NCBI GenBank assembly: GCA_947501025.1
Contig: CANMUM010000001.1
Location: 62,001-126,000, forward strand
DNA length: 64,000 nt
Source: an uncultured Paracoccaceae bacterium
Lineage (GTDB): Bacteria; Pseudomonadota; Alphaproteobacteria; Rhodobacterales; Rhodobacteraceae
Direction of reading: 5' to 3'
The notes beneath the pieces are model-generated. The model saw nothing but the letters and a program-made list of their open reading frames with translations. It searched no databases and was not told where the DNA came from. The position numbers were made by a program, and so were the translations under genes. Each line of letters opens with the position of its first letter. Position 1 is the stretch's first letter. Shown here piece after piece: positions 7,499-16,266 of the stretch.

Positions 7499-8179
7499 TT
7501 ACCCACAAGAAGCCTTGATCGCTCTGATATTTTCGCCATAGGGCTTTGGGTTGCTCACAGATCCACCTTTGAAAACAGCAGATCCTGCAACAAGAACATC
7601 GGCGCCTGCGTCCCACATCAGCGGAGCGGTTTCGGGTGTAATTCCACCATCAATTTCAATGTGGATTGGGCGATCGCCGATCTTTGCGCGCAATTGGCGT
7701 ACCTTTTCGACTTGGCTATGAATAAACTTCTGCCCACCAAATCCTGGGTTCACGGTCATCACGCAAACAAGATCGACCATATCAAGAAGATAATCCATAT
7801 CGCCAATGCCAGTACCAGGGTTCAGGGCAATGCCAGCTTTTGCGCCCGTGCTTTTGATATGCTGCAAGGTTCGGTGAATATGAGGGCCAGCTTCGATATG
7901 CGCCGTGATAATGTCAGCGCCTGCATCACGGTAAGCATCGATATATTGATCTACAGGAGAGATCATTAAATGCACATCCATAACCGTGTTGATATGTTTG
8001 CGGATGGCTTTGCAAAGAGGAGGGCCAAAAGTCATGTTGGGCACAAAATGACCATCCATCACATCAACATGAATCCAGTCGGCGCCTTGGGTTTCGACGG
8101 CTTCGATTTCCGCGCCAAAATTTGCAAAATCAGCTGAGAGAATTGACGGGGCAATTTTAAGATCGCGAGAAAATGTCAT
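7499..8179 (-). CDS. rpe: ribulose-phosphate 3-epimerase
   Basis: The 226-residue TIM-barrel epimerase interconverts D-ribulose 5-phosphate and D-xylulose 5-phosphate in the pentose phosphate or Calvin pathway. Signatures are KIAPSILSADFANFG at the start, WIHVDVMDGHFVPNMTFGP (metal His/Asp), MDVHLMI, VMTVNPGFGGQKFI, and IEIDGGITPETAP. The start ATG at 8179 overlaps the mazG stop in ATGA form, and the protein then begins MTFSRDLKIAPS as is usual. The longer frame to 8212 lies inside mazG and is not needed. It is the first host gene to the right of the phage segment. Confidence 0.95.
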   Translation of the reverse strand: MTFSRDLKIAPSILSADFANFGAEIEAVETQGADWIHVDVMDGHFVPNMTFGPPLCKAIRKHINTVMDVHLMISPVDQYIDAYRDAGADIITAHIEAGPHIHRTLQHIKSTGAKAGIALNPGTGIGDMDYLLDMVDLVCVMTVNPGFGGQKFIHSQVEKVRQLRAKIGDRPIHIEIDGGITPETAPLMWDAGADVLVAGSAVFKGGSVSNPKPYGENIRAIKASCG

Positions 8180-8961
8180 GTCTTGGGCTCCAGTTTTTTG
8201 GCCTTTTGCCATAAATTTTCCATTTCCTCAAGCGTGCTTGTTTCGGGCGTTTGATCGGATCGCGCAAGTGTATTTTCAACATAAGAAAAACGATTTTGGA
8301 ATTTGCGGTTTGTAAGCCCAAGCGCTTCTTCAGGATCAATCCCAAGATGCCTGCCATAATTCACAAGCGCGAAAAGTGCATCACCGAATTCTCCAGCCTG
8401 TTCGGTTTTAGGTGCCTGATCAAGTTCGGATAATTCTTCATCAATTTTGGCACGAACATGATAGATGTCATCCCAGTCAAATCCAACACGGCTTGCGCGT
8501 TTTTGAAGCTTATATGCCCGCGACAATGCAGGCAGGGCAACAGAAACGCCATCAAGCGCGGATGATTGCCCCTTGCTTGAACGCTCATTTGATTTGAGGA
8601 TTTCCCAATCACGATTTTGTTCTTCAACGCTACGTTTGTTTGCATTACCGAAAACATGGGGGTGGCGGGATTCCATTTTGTCACAAATGGCTTTGGCAAT
8701 GTCATTAACATCAAAGCGGTTCTCAACCCGCGCAATTTCACCATGAAACACCACTTGCAATAAGAGGTCGCCAAGCTCTGATTTCAGCTCATCATCGTCG
8801 CCATTATCAATCGCTTCGGCAACTTCATAGGCTTCTTCGATGACATATTTGCGCAAGCTTTCATGGGTTTGTTTGATATCCCATGGGCAGCCATTTTCAG
8901 GGTCACGAAGTTTTTCCATGACGTCTAGGAGACGCGATATTTGATCTAAGTTTTGAGCCAT
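8176..8961 (-). CDS. mazG: nucleoside triphosphate pyrophosphohydrolase MazG
   Basis: A 261-residue MazG with the two tandem all-alpha NTP-PPase halves. The N-terminal active site is seen in LRDPENGCPWDIKQTHESLRK, EEAYEVAEAI (the EExxE metal ligands) and ELGDLLLQVVFH (the ExxD ligands). The C-terminal copy has KIDEELSEL and EFGDALFALVNYGR. It hydrolyses (d)NTPs to NMP and PPi as a house-cleaning enzyme. It overlaps the P450 gene by 16 bases and rpe by 4, so the three form one operon. Confidence 0.95.
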   Translation of the reverse strand: MAQNLDQISRLLDVMEKLRDPENGCPWDIKQTHESLRKYVIEEAYEVAEAIDNGDDDELKSELGDLLLQVVFHGEIARVENRFDVNDIAKAICDKMESRHPHVFGNANKRSVEEQNRDWEILKSNERSSKGQSSALDGVSVALPALSRAYKLQKRASRVGFDWDDIYHVRAKIDEELSELDQAPKTEQAGEFGDALFALVNYGRHLGIDPEEALGLTNRKFQNRFSYVENTLARSDQTPETSTLEEMENLWQKAKKLEPKT

Positions 8962-10109
8962 AATTCTTCCAATCCATGAAAATGATATCGATCTGCATAT
9001 ATAGGTTTTTGGGCGATTTTTATATTTGGCAAACGTTCAAAGAGAACACGCAATGCGGCTGATAACTCCCTTCGAGCAAGTGGAGCGCCGATGCAAAAAT
9101 GAATACCTGCTCCAAAACTCGTGTGATCTGAAGCCCCACGATTATGGTCAAATATGTTGGGATCTGGGTATTTTTCGGGATCACGATTTGCTGCTCCCAA
9201 AAGCAAGCCTAGTTGATCGCCTTTAGAAAATTTGTGACCAAAAATCTCCACATCATCCATGGCATAACGTGTAAACATATGTAGAGGAGGATCGAAGCGC
9301 AGCGTTTCTTCGATGATCCCATCAATATTTTCCTCCGTAACATTTTGCTTCGTTTCGAGAAGGTTTTTGACGGCATTCCCAATGCTATGAACGGTTGCTT
9401 CATGCCCTGCGTTAAGAAGGAGAATAACCGTTGTAACGATTTCATCAAGACTTAACTTTTCACCTTCAACAGATATGAGTTGGGAAATAAGATCATCTTG
9501 CGGTTTTTCACGTTTCTCTTCAATAAGACTTTTAATAAAATCGCTAAATTTTTGTGTGGCCAGAACTGCTGCCGCCTCAATTTCAGGGGACCTATTGGCC
9601 TGATACATGGCGACCATATCATGCGACCAATTCAGCAATTGATCACAATAGATTTCATCCACACCGATCAATCGTGCGATTATGATGACAGGAATTTTTT
9701 CAGCAAAATGTGGGAGGAGATCAAACTGATCACCTGGCAGATCATCTATAAGTTTGTGACATAAAGCATCGATTTCAGGAGTGAGCTCGTTGATGCGGCG
9801 AGATGTAAAAGCACGCAAAATTTGACCGCGTATACGTGTGTGTGTAGGTGGTTCACGCTCTAATATGGAGCGGCTTTCAAATTCGTAAAATGGTTTTAAA
9901 TGCTCGGTATGTTTTTTTGCTAATCCTTTTGGCGCTTCTCGGCCAAAGCGCTTGTCCCGCAAGAGTGTATTTACAATTTGGTATTTGGCGCTCACTGGGA
10001 TTTTGTATTCATTCCAAAAAACAAAGTTTTCATCACGCCATTTATCATAGATGGGATATGGATTTTGAACGAATTTTTTTTCGGTAGGAGATTGAAATAC
10101 GTCTCTCAT
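8946..10109 (-). CDS. cytochrome P450
   Basis: A 387-residue soluble bacterial P450. The heme-binding loop SFGAGIHFCIGAPLAR carries the axial Cys at about residue 339. The K-helix ExxR is in EETLRFDPP, and the I-helix is LLNAGHEATVHSIG, where the usual Thr of AGxxT is present (HEAT). No membrane anchor is present, so it is cytoplasmic and needs separate redox partners, none of which are encoded nearby. The substrate cannot be read from the sequence. It overlaps mazG by 16 bases and probably leads the P450-mazG-rpe operon. Confidence 0.93.
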   Translation of the reverse strand: MRDVFQSPTEKKFVQNPYPIYDKWRDENFVFWNEYKIPVSAKYQIVNTLLRDKRFGREAPKGLAKKHTEHLKPFYEFESRSILEREPPTHTRIRGQILRAFTSRRINELTPEIDALCHKLIDDLPGDQFDLLPHFAEKIPVIIIARLIGVDEIYCDQLLNWSHDMVAMYQANRSPEIEAAAVLATQKFSDFIKSLIEEKREKPQDDLISQLISVEGEKLSLDEIVTTVILLLNAGHEATVHSIGNAVKNLLETKQNVTEENIDGIIEETLRFDPPLHMFTRYAMDDVEIFGHKFSKGDQLGLLLGAANRDPEKYPDPNIFDHNRGASDHTSFGAGIHFCIGAPLARRELSAALRVLFERLPNIKIAQKPIYADRYHFHGLEELWLKT

Positions 10110-10179
10110 TGCGGCTCACTTGTTAAACTTTAAGGTGAGGATGGCGGAACGTCAGTGAATATTCAATATCGAATTGCAA

Positions 10180-10578
10180 TTATTTGCTTGAGCGACAAAA
10201 CTGAATAAATAGAGCAACCACACTACCAAATAAAAACCATAGGACGACAGCCATTGAGAATATGTATCCATTCATATGAAACAAATATGCGGCGAAGCTA
10301 CAAAGGGAAATCACGAATGCAAAGATAAAATAGTCACTTTTTGAGAGACCAACATCGTTAAAGCGCCTGACGGCTAATGTTTGGCTTGGAATAAAAAATA
10401 AAATGGAAAGCACGCTTAATAAAATAGATGATGCCCCAGAAAATGACATCCATAGAACAGCTAATGCACATGTTGCTAATACGGACATAACAATCCAATA
10501 TTCTTGAATATTCGTACGCGAATTTAAGTCAAAATATTTATGGACTAGGTTGTCTCTAATTATAGCAATAGTGCTCAT
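10180..10578 (-). CDS. DUF805-like membrane protein
   Basis: A 132-residue protein with a short cytoplasmic start ending in YFDLNSRTNIQEYW and then about four hydrophobic helices. The soluble start plus VRRFNDVGLSKSDYF in the middle match the DUF805 family (R..EYW, then RR..D.G.S). No enzymatic role is known for the family. The start ATG at 10578 has AAGGA upstream; the frame extends to 10608 without a better start signal. It stands alone between the P450 and plsY genes. Confidence 0.7.
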   Translation of the reverse strand: MSTIAIIRDNLVHKYFDLNSRTNIQEYWIVMSVLATCALAVLWMSFSGASSILLSVLSILFFIPSQTLAVRRFNDVGLSKSDYFIFAFVISLCSFAAYLFHMNGYIFSMAVVLWFLFGSVVALFIQFCRSSK

Positions 10579-10665
10579 ATTTGTATCCTTTTGAGGGATC
10601 AATAACAAATAATATTACGCGTTTTTGCTAACTGAGCAAGTTGTTTTGAAAAAATTTAGTTAAAA

Positions 10666-11241
10666 TTATGTCGATCCAATTCGTGGTTCTGTACCTATTG
10701 CAATGCGAGATAGGTTTTCACGATGTTGGTAAATTATCAGTATGGCTCCGATGAGAAGGGAGATGAATAAATAACGATCAAGCAGCAAATAAGTGACGAA
10801 AGGCAGTGCAGCAACCATTACGATTGCAGCAACTGACGATATCCGCGATAGCACCGCGGTTGTGAGCCAAATTAAGCATCCAAGCAAACCAAGCGGCCAT
10901 GCTAGCCCAAAAAGAGCACCGATATAGACAGCCACACCTTTGCCGCCTTTGAAACCAAGCCAAACTGGGAAACAGTGACCAAGTATAGCAAAAATGAAAG
11001 CCGCGCCTACGAGATCACCATTAGAAAAATAGCTTGCGAAAAATATTGCAAAAAAGCCTTTTAAACCATCAAGAAGTAATGTCGCCGCCGCCGCTTTTTT
11101 GTTGCCTGTACGCAGAACATTTGTTGCGCCAATATTTCCAGAGCCGATTTTACGGATGTCGCCCATGCCCAATGCTTTAGATATAAGAAGGCCAAACGGT
11201 ATAGAGCCAATTAGGTAAGATATGATGATTGGGATCGTCAT
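10666..11241 (-). CDS. plsY: glycerol-3-phosphate acyltransferase PlsY
   Basis: PlsY transfers the acyl group of acyl-phosphate to glycerol 3-phosphate, the first step of phospholipid synthesis. The 191-residue core has the family motifs SYLIGSIPFGLLISK, the IGSGNIGATNVLR loop, LLDGLKG, and GHCFPVWLGFKGGKGVA, with five or so membrane helices. The start ATG at 11241 has AAAGG 12 bases upstream. The frame stays open far upstream, and an ATG at 11418, overlapping the pyrC-like stop, would add a signal-peptide-like 59-residue leader with CC pairs in frame (see findings). It is downstream of the pyrimidine genes. Confidence 0.92.
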   Translation of the reverse strand: MTIPIIISYLIGSIPFGLLISKALGMGDIRKIGSGNIGATNVLRTGNKKAAAATLLLDGLKGFFAIFFASYFSNGDLVGAAFIFAILGHCFPVWLGFKGGKGVAVYIGALFGLAWPLGLLGCLIWLTTAVLSRISSVAAIVMVAALPFVTYLLLDRYLFISLLIGAILIIYQHRENLSRIAIGTEPRIGST

Positions 11242-11407
11242 GTCAAAAAATAACCTTTGGAAGAGATTGCGGTTTTCACAGCAACTTAATTTTAAATTGT
11301 TGTGATCGATTTCGCCCGTTGTGAGATAGAGAGCATAAGCACTTTCATTACAGCAAGCATGAGTTGCGGATGGCATTATGAGCATGGAGATGATCAAAAA
11401 GGGGAAA

Positions 11408-12667
11408 CTATATTTCATATTGCTTTTCTCCAGCAATCCAAGTGGCACGGACTTGACCCTGCATTTTTGCTCCGTCAAAAGGTGTATTTTTGGCCTTGGA
11501 ATGTAGTTTTTCACGGTCAACAACCCATGGGGTTTCGGCATCAAATGCGACGAGATCGGCAGGCGCACCAACTTCCATTCGTCCTGTTGGTAAACCCATG
11601 CGTTTTGCCGGGTTTAATGCAAGAGCGCGGAAAAGCTCAGGCAATGTGAATTCGCCTGAGTGAAACAAACGAAGCGCGGCTGATAATAGCAGCTCAACCG
11701 CAACAGCGCCAGCAGCAGCATCATCAAAGGGCAAGCGTTTGCTCTCCTCGTCTTGGGGCGTGTGCATTGATGAGATGCTATCGATCAGCCCAGATTTGAG
11801 CGCCGCAATGATGGCTTGACGATCATTTTCCGAGCGAAGAGGAGGTTTTAATTTGAAAAATGTCCGAAAATTATCAATATCAAATTCGTTGAGTGTGAGG
11901 TGATGTATACTGGTCGCAGCACTCACATCTAGGCCGCTCGCTTTTGCGCGTTCCAAAACGGGAAGGGCGGCTGATGTTGTGATCTGGTCCACATGATAGC
12001 GCACACCTGTCATCTCGACGAGAGCCATTTCACGTTGCAACCCGATTTTCTCGGCAAGCGGGCTAACGGCTGCGAGGCCGAGCTTCGTCGCAAATGCACC
12101 AGATGTCGCAACAGCGCCTTTTGAGAGATGCGGCTCTTGGATATGGCCGATAAGCACCCCCCCCATCATCGCGATATAACTATATGCGCGTATAGCGGTT
12201 TTGCTGTCAATGATTACAGCATCCCCATCAGAGAATGCAATTGCCCCCCCATCACGCATAAAGCCGATCTCGGCCATTTCTTCACCTTTGCGTTCAAGCG
12301 TAATGGTTGAGGTGACATGGGTATGAACTTTTGAATTTTCACGCGCACGTGTTTGGACAAAGGCCAGTGTTTCGGGGGTGTCAATTGCAGGGTTGGTATC
12401 GGAGCGAATGATCATCGTTGTCACGCCACCTGCAAGTGCAGCGCTTGATGCTGATTTAAAGCTTTCTTTGTGACGCTCACCAGGTTCGCCAACTTTCACG
12501 CCGATATCAACAATTCCTGGAGCGAGATAAATACCATTTAGATCAGTGCCGTCACGCGAACCTTCAAAAATTTCAGCGATTAAACCATCTTCAATGACAA
12601 TCCCGCCCGAAAATACACGGTCATTCTCAGGGTCGATGATTTTTGCATTTGTGAGAGTTTGTGTCAT
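11408..12667 (-). CDS. dihydroorotase-like protein, catalytically degenerate (PyrC-prime type)
   Basis: A 419-residue amidohydrolase-fold protein encoded in the pyrB cluster. It follows the dihydroorotase layout (LAPGIVD, ALNPAKRMGL, VGAPADLVAFD), but the metal-binding DxHxH is replaced by DIGVK at about residues 54-58. The catalytic TDHAPH region is replaced by SSMHTPQDEES. It should therefore lack dihydroorotase activity. In Pseudomonas such PyrC-prime proteins assemble with aspartate carbamoyltransferase and are needed for its holoenzyme. The same role is inferred here, with the active dihydroorotase encoded elsewhere. It overlaps the PH-like gene by 4 bases (ATGA). Confidence 0.88.
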   Translation of the reverse strand: MTQTLTNAKIIDPENDRVFSGGIVIEDGLIAEIFEGSRDGTDLNGIYLAPGIVDIGVKVGEPGERHKESFKSASSAALAGGVTTMIIRSDTNPAIDTPETLAFVQTRARENSKVHTHVTSTITLERKGEEMAEIGFMRDGGAIAFSDGDAVIIDSKTAIRAYSYIAMMGGVLIGHIQEPHLSKGAVATSGAFATKLGLAAVSPLAEKIGLQREMALVEMTGVRYHVDQITTSAALPVLERAKASGLDVSAATSIHHLTLNEFDIDNFRTFFKLKPPLRSENDRQAIIAALKSGLIDSISSMHTPQDEESKRLPFDDAAAGAVAVELLLSAALRLFHSGEFTLPELFRALALNPAKRMGLPTGRMEVGAPADLVAFDAETPWVVDREKLHSKAKNTPFDGAKMQGQVRATWIAGEKQYEI

Positions 12668-13269
12668 TTCATGTCCTCAATAATACTGAGTATTTTCTGA
12701 TAGACTTCTTTGCCGTCAATGATAGAGCGGAAACCAAGTTTTCGTGAGCGTGCCATGTTATTCATTGACCACACGTCACTCACAGTTTGATCGAATAAAA
12801 TACTCTCACTATTTCTGTGATGCTGAATTTCAATATGGCTACCTTTGTGTAATGAAATGGAATGTAGCTTATTTTTCTCGAAAATAAGGGCTCTGTTTTT
12901 TGTCAAAGCGTAATATGTGTTACGGAGTTTTTGTGCTACAAATATATGGCGGCCAATTGAGATAAAAAACCCAGCTAAAAAATGACATGCGCCTATAAAT
13001 AAAGCTATAGGCTCTCCGTGCCAAATTCCAAGAGCTATAGCAGATAACCCACTCAATACGAATATGAACCCAAATGCACTTACAGCGATATCTCTCCAAC
13101 TGAGTTTATATCCGCCATCTGGCCGCCCAGACCATTCCAGCGTTTCATTGCGATTTAGATAATGAGACCAATCAAAGTCATCAACTTGTTTTATAGGTCG
13201 TGAGCGATAGGCCTTCCCATCATTTGGAAGCGGGGGAGGTGTTTTTCCAGAATTTACATAGCGTGTCAT
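12664..13269 (-). CDS. membrane protein with PH-like domain, in the pyrB-pyrC cluster
   Basis: A 201-residue protein with a Pro-rich cytoplasmic start (TPPPLPNDG), a WSGRPDGG motif near residue 47, two hydrophobic helices (about 60-82 and 86-105), and a C-terminal beta-rich part starting [14 protein letters not shown]. That pattern (WxGxP, two helices, then YxLTxxR) is the bacterial PH / YdbS-YdbT-like membrane-associated design. Homologues between pyrB and pyrC in Rhodobacterales are sometimes mislabelled as carbamoyltransferase subunits. It overlaps both neighbours by 4 bases. No enzyme function is implied. Confidence 0.75.
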   Translation of the reverse strand: MTRYVNSGKTPPPLPNDGKAYRSRPIKQVDDFDWSHYLNRNETLEWSGRPDGGYKLSWRDIAVSAFGFIFVLSGLSAIALGIWHGEPIALFIGACHFLAGFFISIGRHIFVAQKLRNTYYALTKNRALIFEKNKLHSISLHKGSHIEIQHHRNSESILFDQTVSDVWSMNNMARSRKLGFRSIIDGKEVYQKILSIIEDMK

Positions 13270-14183
13270 CGTCTCGCCTCCAGCAATGTTTCGATCACGG
13301 CCATGCGGACGGCGACGCCCATCTCAACTTGCTCTTGAATGGTTGATCGCGACAGATCATCGGCAATGGCTCCATCAATCTCAACGCCGCGATTCATCGG
13401 CCCTGGATGCATCACAATGGCATCGGGTTTGGCAAATGCGAGCTTTTCCTCATCAAGTCCCCAATAATGGAAATATTCGCGCTCACTTGGAACAAATGCG
13501 CCCTGCATACGTTCTTTTTGCAAACGTAGCATCATCACAACATCTGCATCTTCAAGCCCCGTGCGCATATCGGTGTGAATTTCACAGCCTAGCTCCGCCA
13601 ATCCTTTTGGAACAAGATTATTGGGTCCAACAAGACGCACGCGATTGCCCATTTTTTGCAGTAAGAAAATATTGGAGCGTGCCACACGCGAATGCGCGAT
13701 ATCGCCACAAATTGCAATCGTTAAGCCCGAAATGCGGCCTTTGCGGCGCTGAATTGTTAAAGCATCGAGAAGGGCTTGTGTCGGATGTTCATGGCGACCA
13801 TCGCCCGCATTCACAACAGCACAATCGACCTTATCGGCAAGTAAGCTGACAGCTCCTCCACCAGAATGACGAACAATCAAAACATCGGGCTTCATCGCAT
13901 TTAGGGTGAGGGCTGTATCAATGAGCGTTTCGCCTTTTTTAATCGAGCTTGTGGCCATTGCGATATTTAAAACATCAAGTCCTAACCGCATTCCAGCAAG
14001 CTCAAAGCTTGATTGTGTGCGCGTAGAATTTTCAAAGAACATATTGACTTGTGTGAGTTCAGAAAATGGTTTGCGATCAGCTTTGTGGCCATCTGCATAT
14101 ATAGCGGCTTTTGATAAAATCGCATCAATCTCTTCAGGGCGAAGTGTTTCTATTCCAAGGAGATGTCGAAGTGGAGCGCGCAT
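13266..14183 (-). CDS. pyrB: aspartate carbamoyltransferase catalytic subunit
   Basis: The enzyme condenses carbamoyl phosphate with aspartate, the committed step of pyrimidine synthesis. The 305-residue protein shows the carbamoyl-phosphate loop [35 protein letters not shown], the [13 protein letters not shown] signature, and the aspartate-binding MLRLQKERM and [10 protein letters not shown]. The start ATG at 14183 has AAAGG six bases upstream and gives [14 protein letters not shown], the usual alphaproteobacterial start. No pyrI regulatory chain is nearby; the degenerate PyrC-like protein is the likely partner. Divergent from the next gene. Confidence 0.96.
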   Translation of the reverse strand: MRAPLRHLLGIETLRPEEIDAILSKAAIYADGHKADRKPFSELTQVNMFFENSTRTQSSFELAGMRLGLDVLNIAMATSSIKKGETLIDTALTLNAMKPDVLIVRHSGGGAVSLLADKVDCAVVNAGDGRHEHPTQALLDALTIQRRKGRISGLTIAICGDIAHSRVARSNIFLLQKMGNRVRLVGPNNLVPKGLAELGCEIHTDMRTGLEDADVVMMLRLQKERMQGAFVPSEREYFHYWGLDEEKLAFAKPDAIVMHPGPMNRGVEIDGAIADDLSRSTIQEQVEMGVAVRMAVIETLLEARR

Positions 14184-14276
14184 ATACAACCTTTTGATTG
14201 CTAAGATAGATATGCGAATGCGCTCAATTTGGCAAGTCCAATTGACCAAGGGTTATACACAATATACCTTGATGAA

Positions 14277-15047
14277 ATGGAATCGCAAATTGATCACGGA
14301 CTGGCGCTTGAAGCGCTGATGATGCAGCTCTCTGAGGGTGCTGATGATTGGATTCTTAGTGAACCTGTTTCGCGTTTTTCTGATCCCAAAGAACAAGCGA
14401 AACCTGCAATCGAGATGCCAGTTACACTCAAGCCTCAAGCTCAAGCGGCTCCAAAATCTGTGCAAGTTGATACAGATTTTGAAACATGCTCCGACATTTC
14501 GGCAGTTATGGATAAGTTGAAAGCGGTATTGCCGCCTGCGCTTTTGCGAAATGCGATGAATGATCTGGAAATTCTGGGGAATGATGATGCGGATATTGCT
14601 GTGATTATCGATCCCCCACAAATTGCGGCTGATCAGCAAGGCGATTTGACTTCTGATCCTGCAATTCAGTTATTGCTTAAGTCTTTTGCGGCTATTGATT
14701 TGGCGCTTGATGCTGAGGGTGGTAAAGAGCCACGCGCAGGGATTGCGGTTTTGCCGATTTCGCCTTGGCGCATTGCTCAAGATCGTAAATTGATGGATGC
14801 CGAAGCCGAGATATTTCGTCTTGCGATGATGAAGCGCCTTCAGCTTCGCAACTTCCGCGCGATCATATTGGCGGGAAACAATGTCGCGTCAATTGATCGC
14901 CATTTGAAAGGTGACCAATTTGCGGGGCTTGATGTGTATTCTGTTGTATCACCTGTGATGATGTTGCGTGAGCCGCTTTTGAAGCGCCGTCATTGGCAAA
15001 TGCTTTTGGCGATCCATAAGCAACTTGATGAAATTTTGAAAATATGA
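14277..15047 (+). CDS. uracil-DNA-glycosylase-superfamily-like protein, degenerate
   Basis: A 256-residue protein with an acidic, Pro/Ala-rich N-terminal half (to about residue 85) and a C-terminal half that resembles the family 4/5 uracil-DNA glycosylase fold. There is a strand ending IIDPP where the active-site GEAPG would be, QQGDLTSDP in place of the following loop, LPISPWR where NxxxWRPP is expected, and FRAIILAGNNVAS for the LxLG strand. The four Fe-S cysteines of those families are absent, so activity is doubtful. The ATG at 14277 is chosen over an upstream TTG (14229). Divergent from pyrB; its stop overlaps the moaB ATG (ATGA). Confidence 0.6.
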   Translation: MESQIDHGLALEALMMQLSEGADDWILSEPVSRFSDPKEQAKPAIEMPVTLKPQAQAAPKSVQVDTDFETCSDISAVMDKLKAVLPPALLRNAMNDLEILGNDDADIAVIIDPPQIAADQQGDLTSDPAIQLLLKSFAAIDLALDAEGGKEPRAGIAVLPISPWRIAQDRKLMDAEAEIFRLAMMKRLQLRNFRAIILAGNNVASIDRHLKGDQFAGLDVYSVVSPVMMLREPLLKRRHWQMLLAIHKQLDEILKI

Positions 15048-15586
15048 GCGCCCCAATGAGTGATCGCGAATTTATCCCTGTGCGTTTTGCTGTGTTGACG
15101 GTTTCCGATACGCGTACAATTGCTGACGATAAATCAGGTGATCTGCTGGTTGAACGGATCAAGGGTGCGGGCCATGAACTCAGTGCCCGTGAAATTCTTC
15201 GAGATGATCAAGATGCGATTGCAGCAAGGCTTCGTGAATGGTCAAATGATGTTCATATTGATGCGATCATTTCAACTGGCGGCACAGGCTTAACGGGTCG
15301 TGACGTTTCAGTTGAAGCGCATCAATCGGTTTATGAAAAAGAGATCACTGCATTTTCGACAGTGTTTACAATCATCTCGATGGAGAAAATCGGCACTTCA
15401 GCAGTGCAATCACGCGCAACGGCGGGCGTTGCTAATGGCACATATATGTTTGCATTGCCAGGGTCGACATCTGCGTGCCGAGACGCTTGGGATGGGATAC
15501 TTGCTGCGCAATTTGACTATCGTCATAGGCCCTGTAATTTTGTGGAGATCATGCCAAGATTAAATGAGCATTTACGACGGAAGTAA
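15044..15586 (+). CDS. moaB: molybdenum cofactor biosynthesis protein B
   Basis: A 180-residue MoaB/MogA-fold protein that adenylates molybdopterin. The family features are RFAVLTVSDTRTIADDKSGDLL, IISTGGTGLTGRDV (about residues 76-90) and ALPGSTSACRDAWDGIL. Its ATG overlaps the preceding stop (ATGA), and a second ATG at codon 5 is possible. It is convergent with the next gene; the two stop codons are directly adjacent at 15586/15587. Confidence 0.93.
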   Translation: MSAPMSDREFIPVRFAVLTVSDTRTIADDKSGDLLVERIKGAGHELSAREILRDDQDAIAARLREWSNDVHIDAIISTGGTGLTGRDVSVEAHQSVYEKEITAFSTVFTIISMEKIGTSAVQSRATAGVANGTYMFALPGSTSACRDAWDGILAAQFDYRHRPCNFVEIMPRLNEHLRRK

Positions 15587-16231
15587 TTAATCATTTGGGC
15601 AAAAAACACTCATGCCATTTTTATCGATAGAATAGCTAGGTTCAGGCATGTCCATGTTTATGAGATCGTTGATATGATAAAGAACCGCTTTGGTTGTTTC
15701 GAACAACCACCATTCACGTTGTGGTTCTGAATCGCATTTTTCGTCGTCAAAAGCTTTTAAAATAAGGCGATTTAACCCAATCCCGTTAATCGAATAGCTA
15801 GTATTCAGCGTCTCTTCATATTCGCGATGCACAGGCACGCATTGTGTATCGCAAACGCCAATGTCCACATTAAGCGATAGCTTAATTGGCTTAGTGCTGT
15901 CTTCAGGCACCATGCTGATGACCAGTCGGACATCTTCATAATAACCAACCGCTTCAACGCCTTCTTCACCGACAAGTCTTGGTTCGGGCCAATGGATTTC
16001 GTATGTGCCAAGATTTTCAGAGCCTTCAAAATCAAAAACAGGATCAAGACCGTTTTGTCCTGCAAGGCGCCAATATGTATGCCAACCATCTTCAAGCTGT
16101 ATGTCTATGCCAAAGAGCTGAGCGCCATCGGCTTGTCTGCCACCATCAGTGAAATTGATTTCACCAAATTCAGGTTCAGCGAATGCTGGAAGGGTGAACA
16201 GTATTATGAGAAATGTGAATATGGTTTTCAT
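15587..16231 (-). CDS. periplasmic protein with DsbD N-terminal-like domain
   Basis: A 214-residue exported protein with a clear signal peptide (about 1-18, ending AFA). The mature part follows the DsbD/ScsB alpha-domain pattern: DGWHTYWRLAGQNGLDP, then VGYYEDVRLVI, then a strand with DIGVCDTQCVPV carrying the CxxxC pair that would hold the redox cysteines. There is no membrane domain or C-terminal thioredoxin domain, so it is a stand-alone alpha domain; its electron donor or target is unknown. It converges on moaB. Confidence 0.75.
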   Translation of the reverse strand: MKTIFTFLIILFTLPAFAEPEFGEINFTDGGRQADGAQLFGIDIQLEDGWHTYWRLAGQNGLDPVFDFEGSENLGTYEIHWPEPRLVGEEGVEAVGYYEDVRLVISMVPEDSTKPIKLSLNVDIGVCDTQCVPVHREYEETLNTSYSINGIGLNRLILKAFDDEKCDSEPQREWWLFETTKAVLYHINDLINMDMPEPSYSIDKNGMSVFCPND

Positions 16232-16266
16232 ATGATGATCTTACGTTAATTCTTAAAAACAACAAC

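Noticed and set aside
13286-13849. 187-residue plus-strand frame inside pyrB
   Set aside because: Antisense to conserved pyrB motifs, with low-complexity Arg/His/Gln content typical of a shadow frame.
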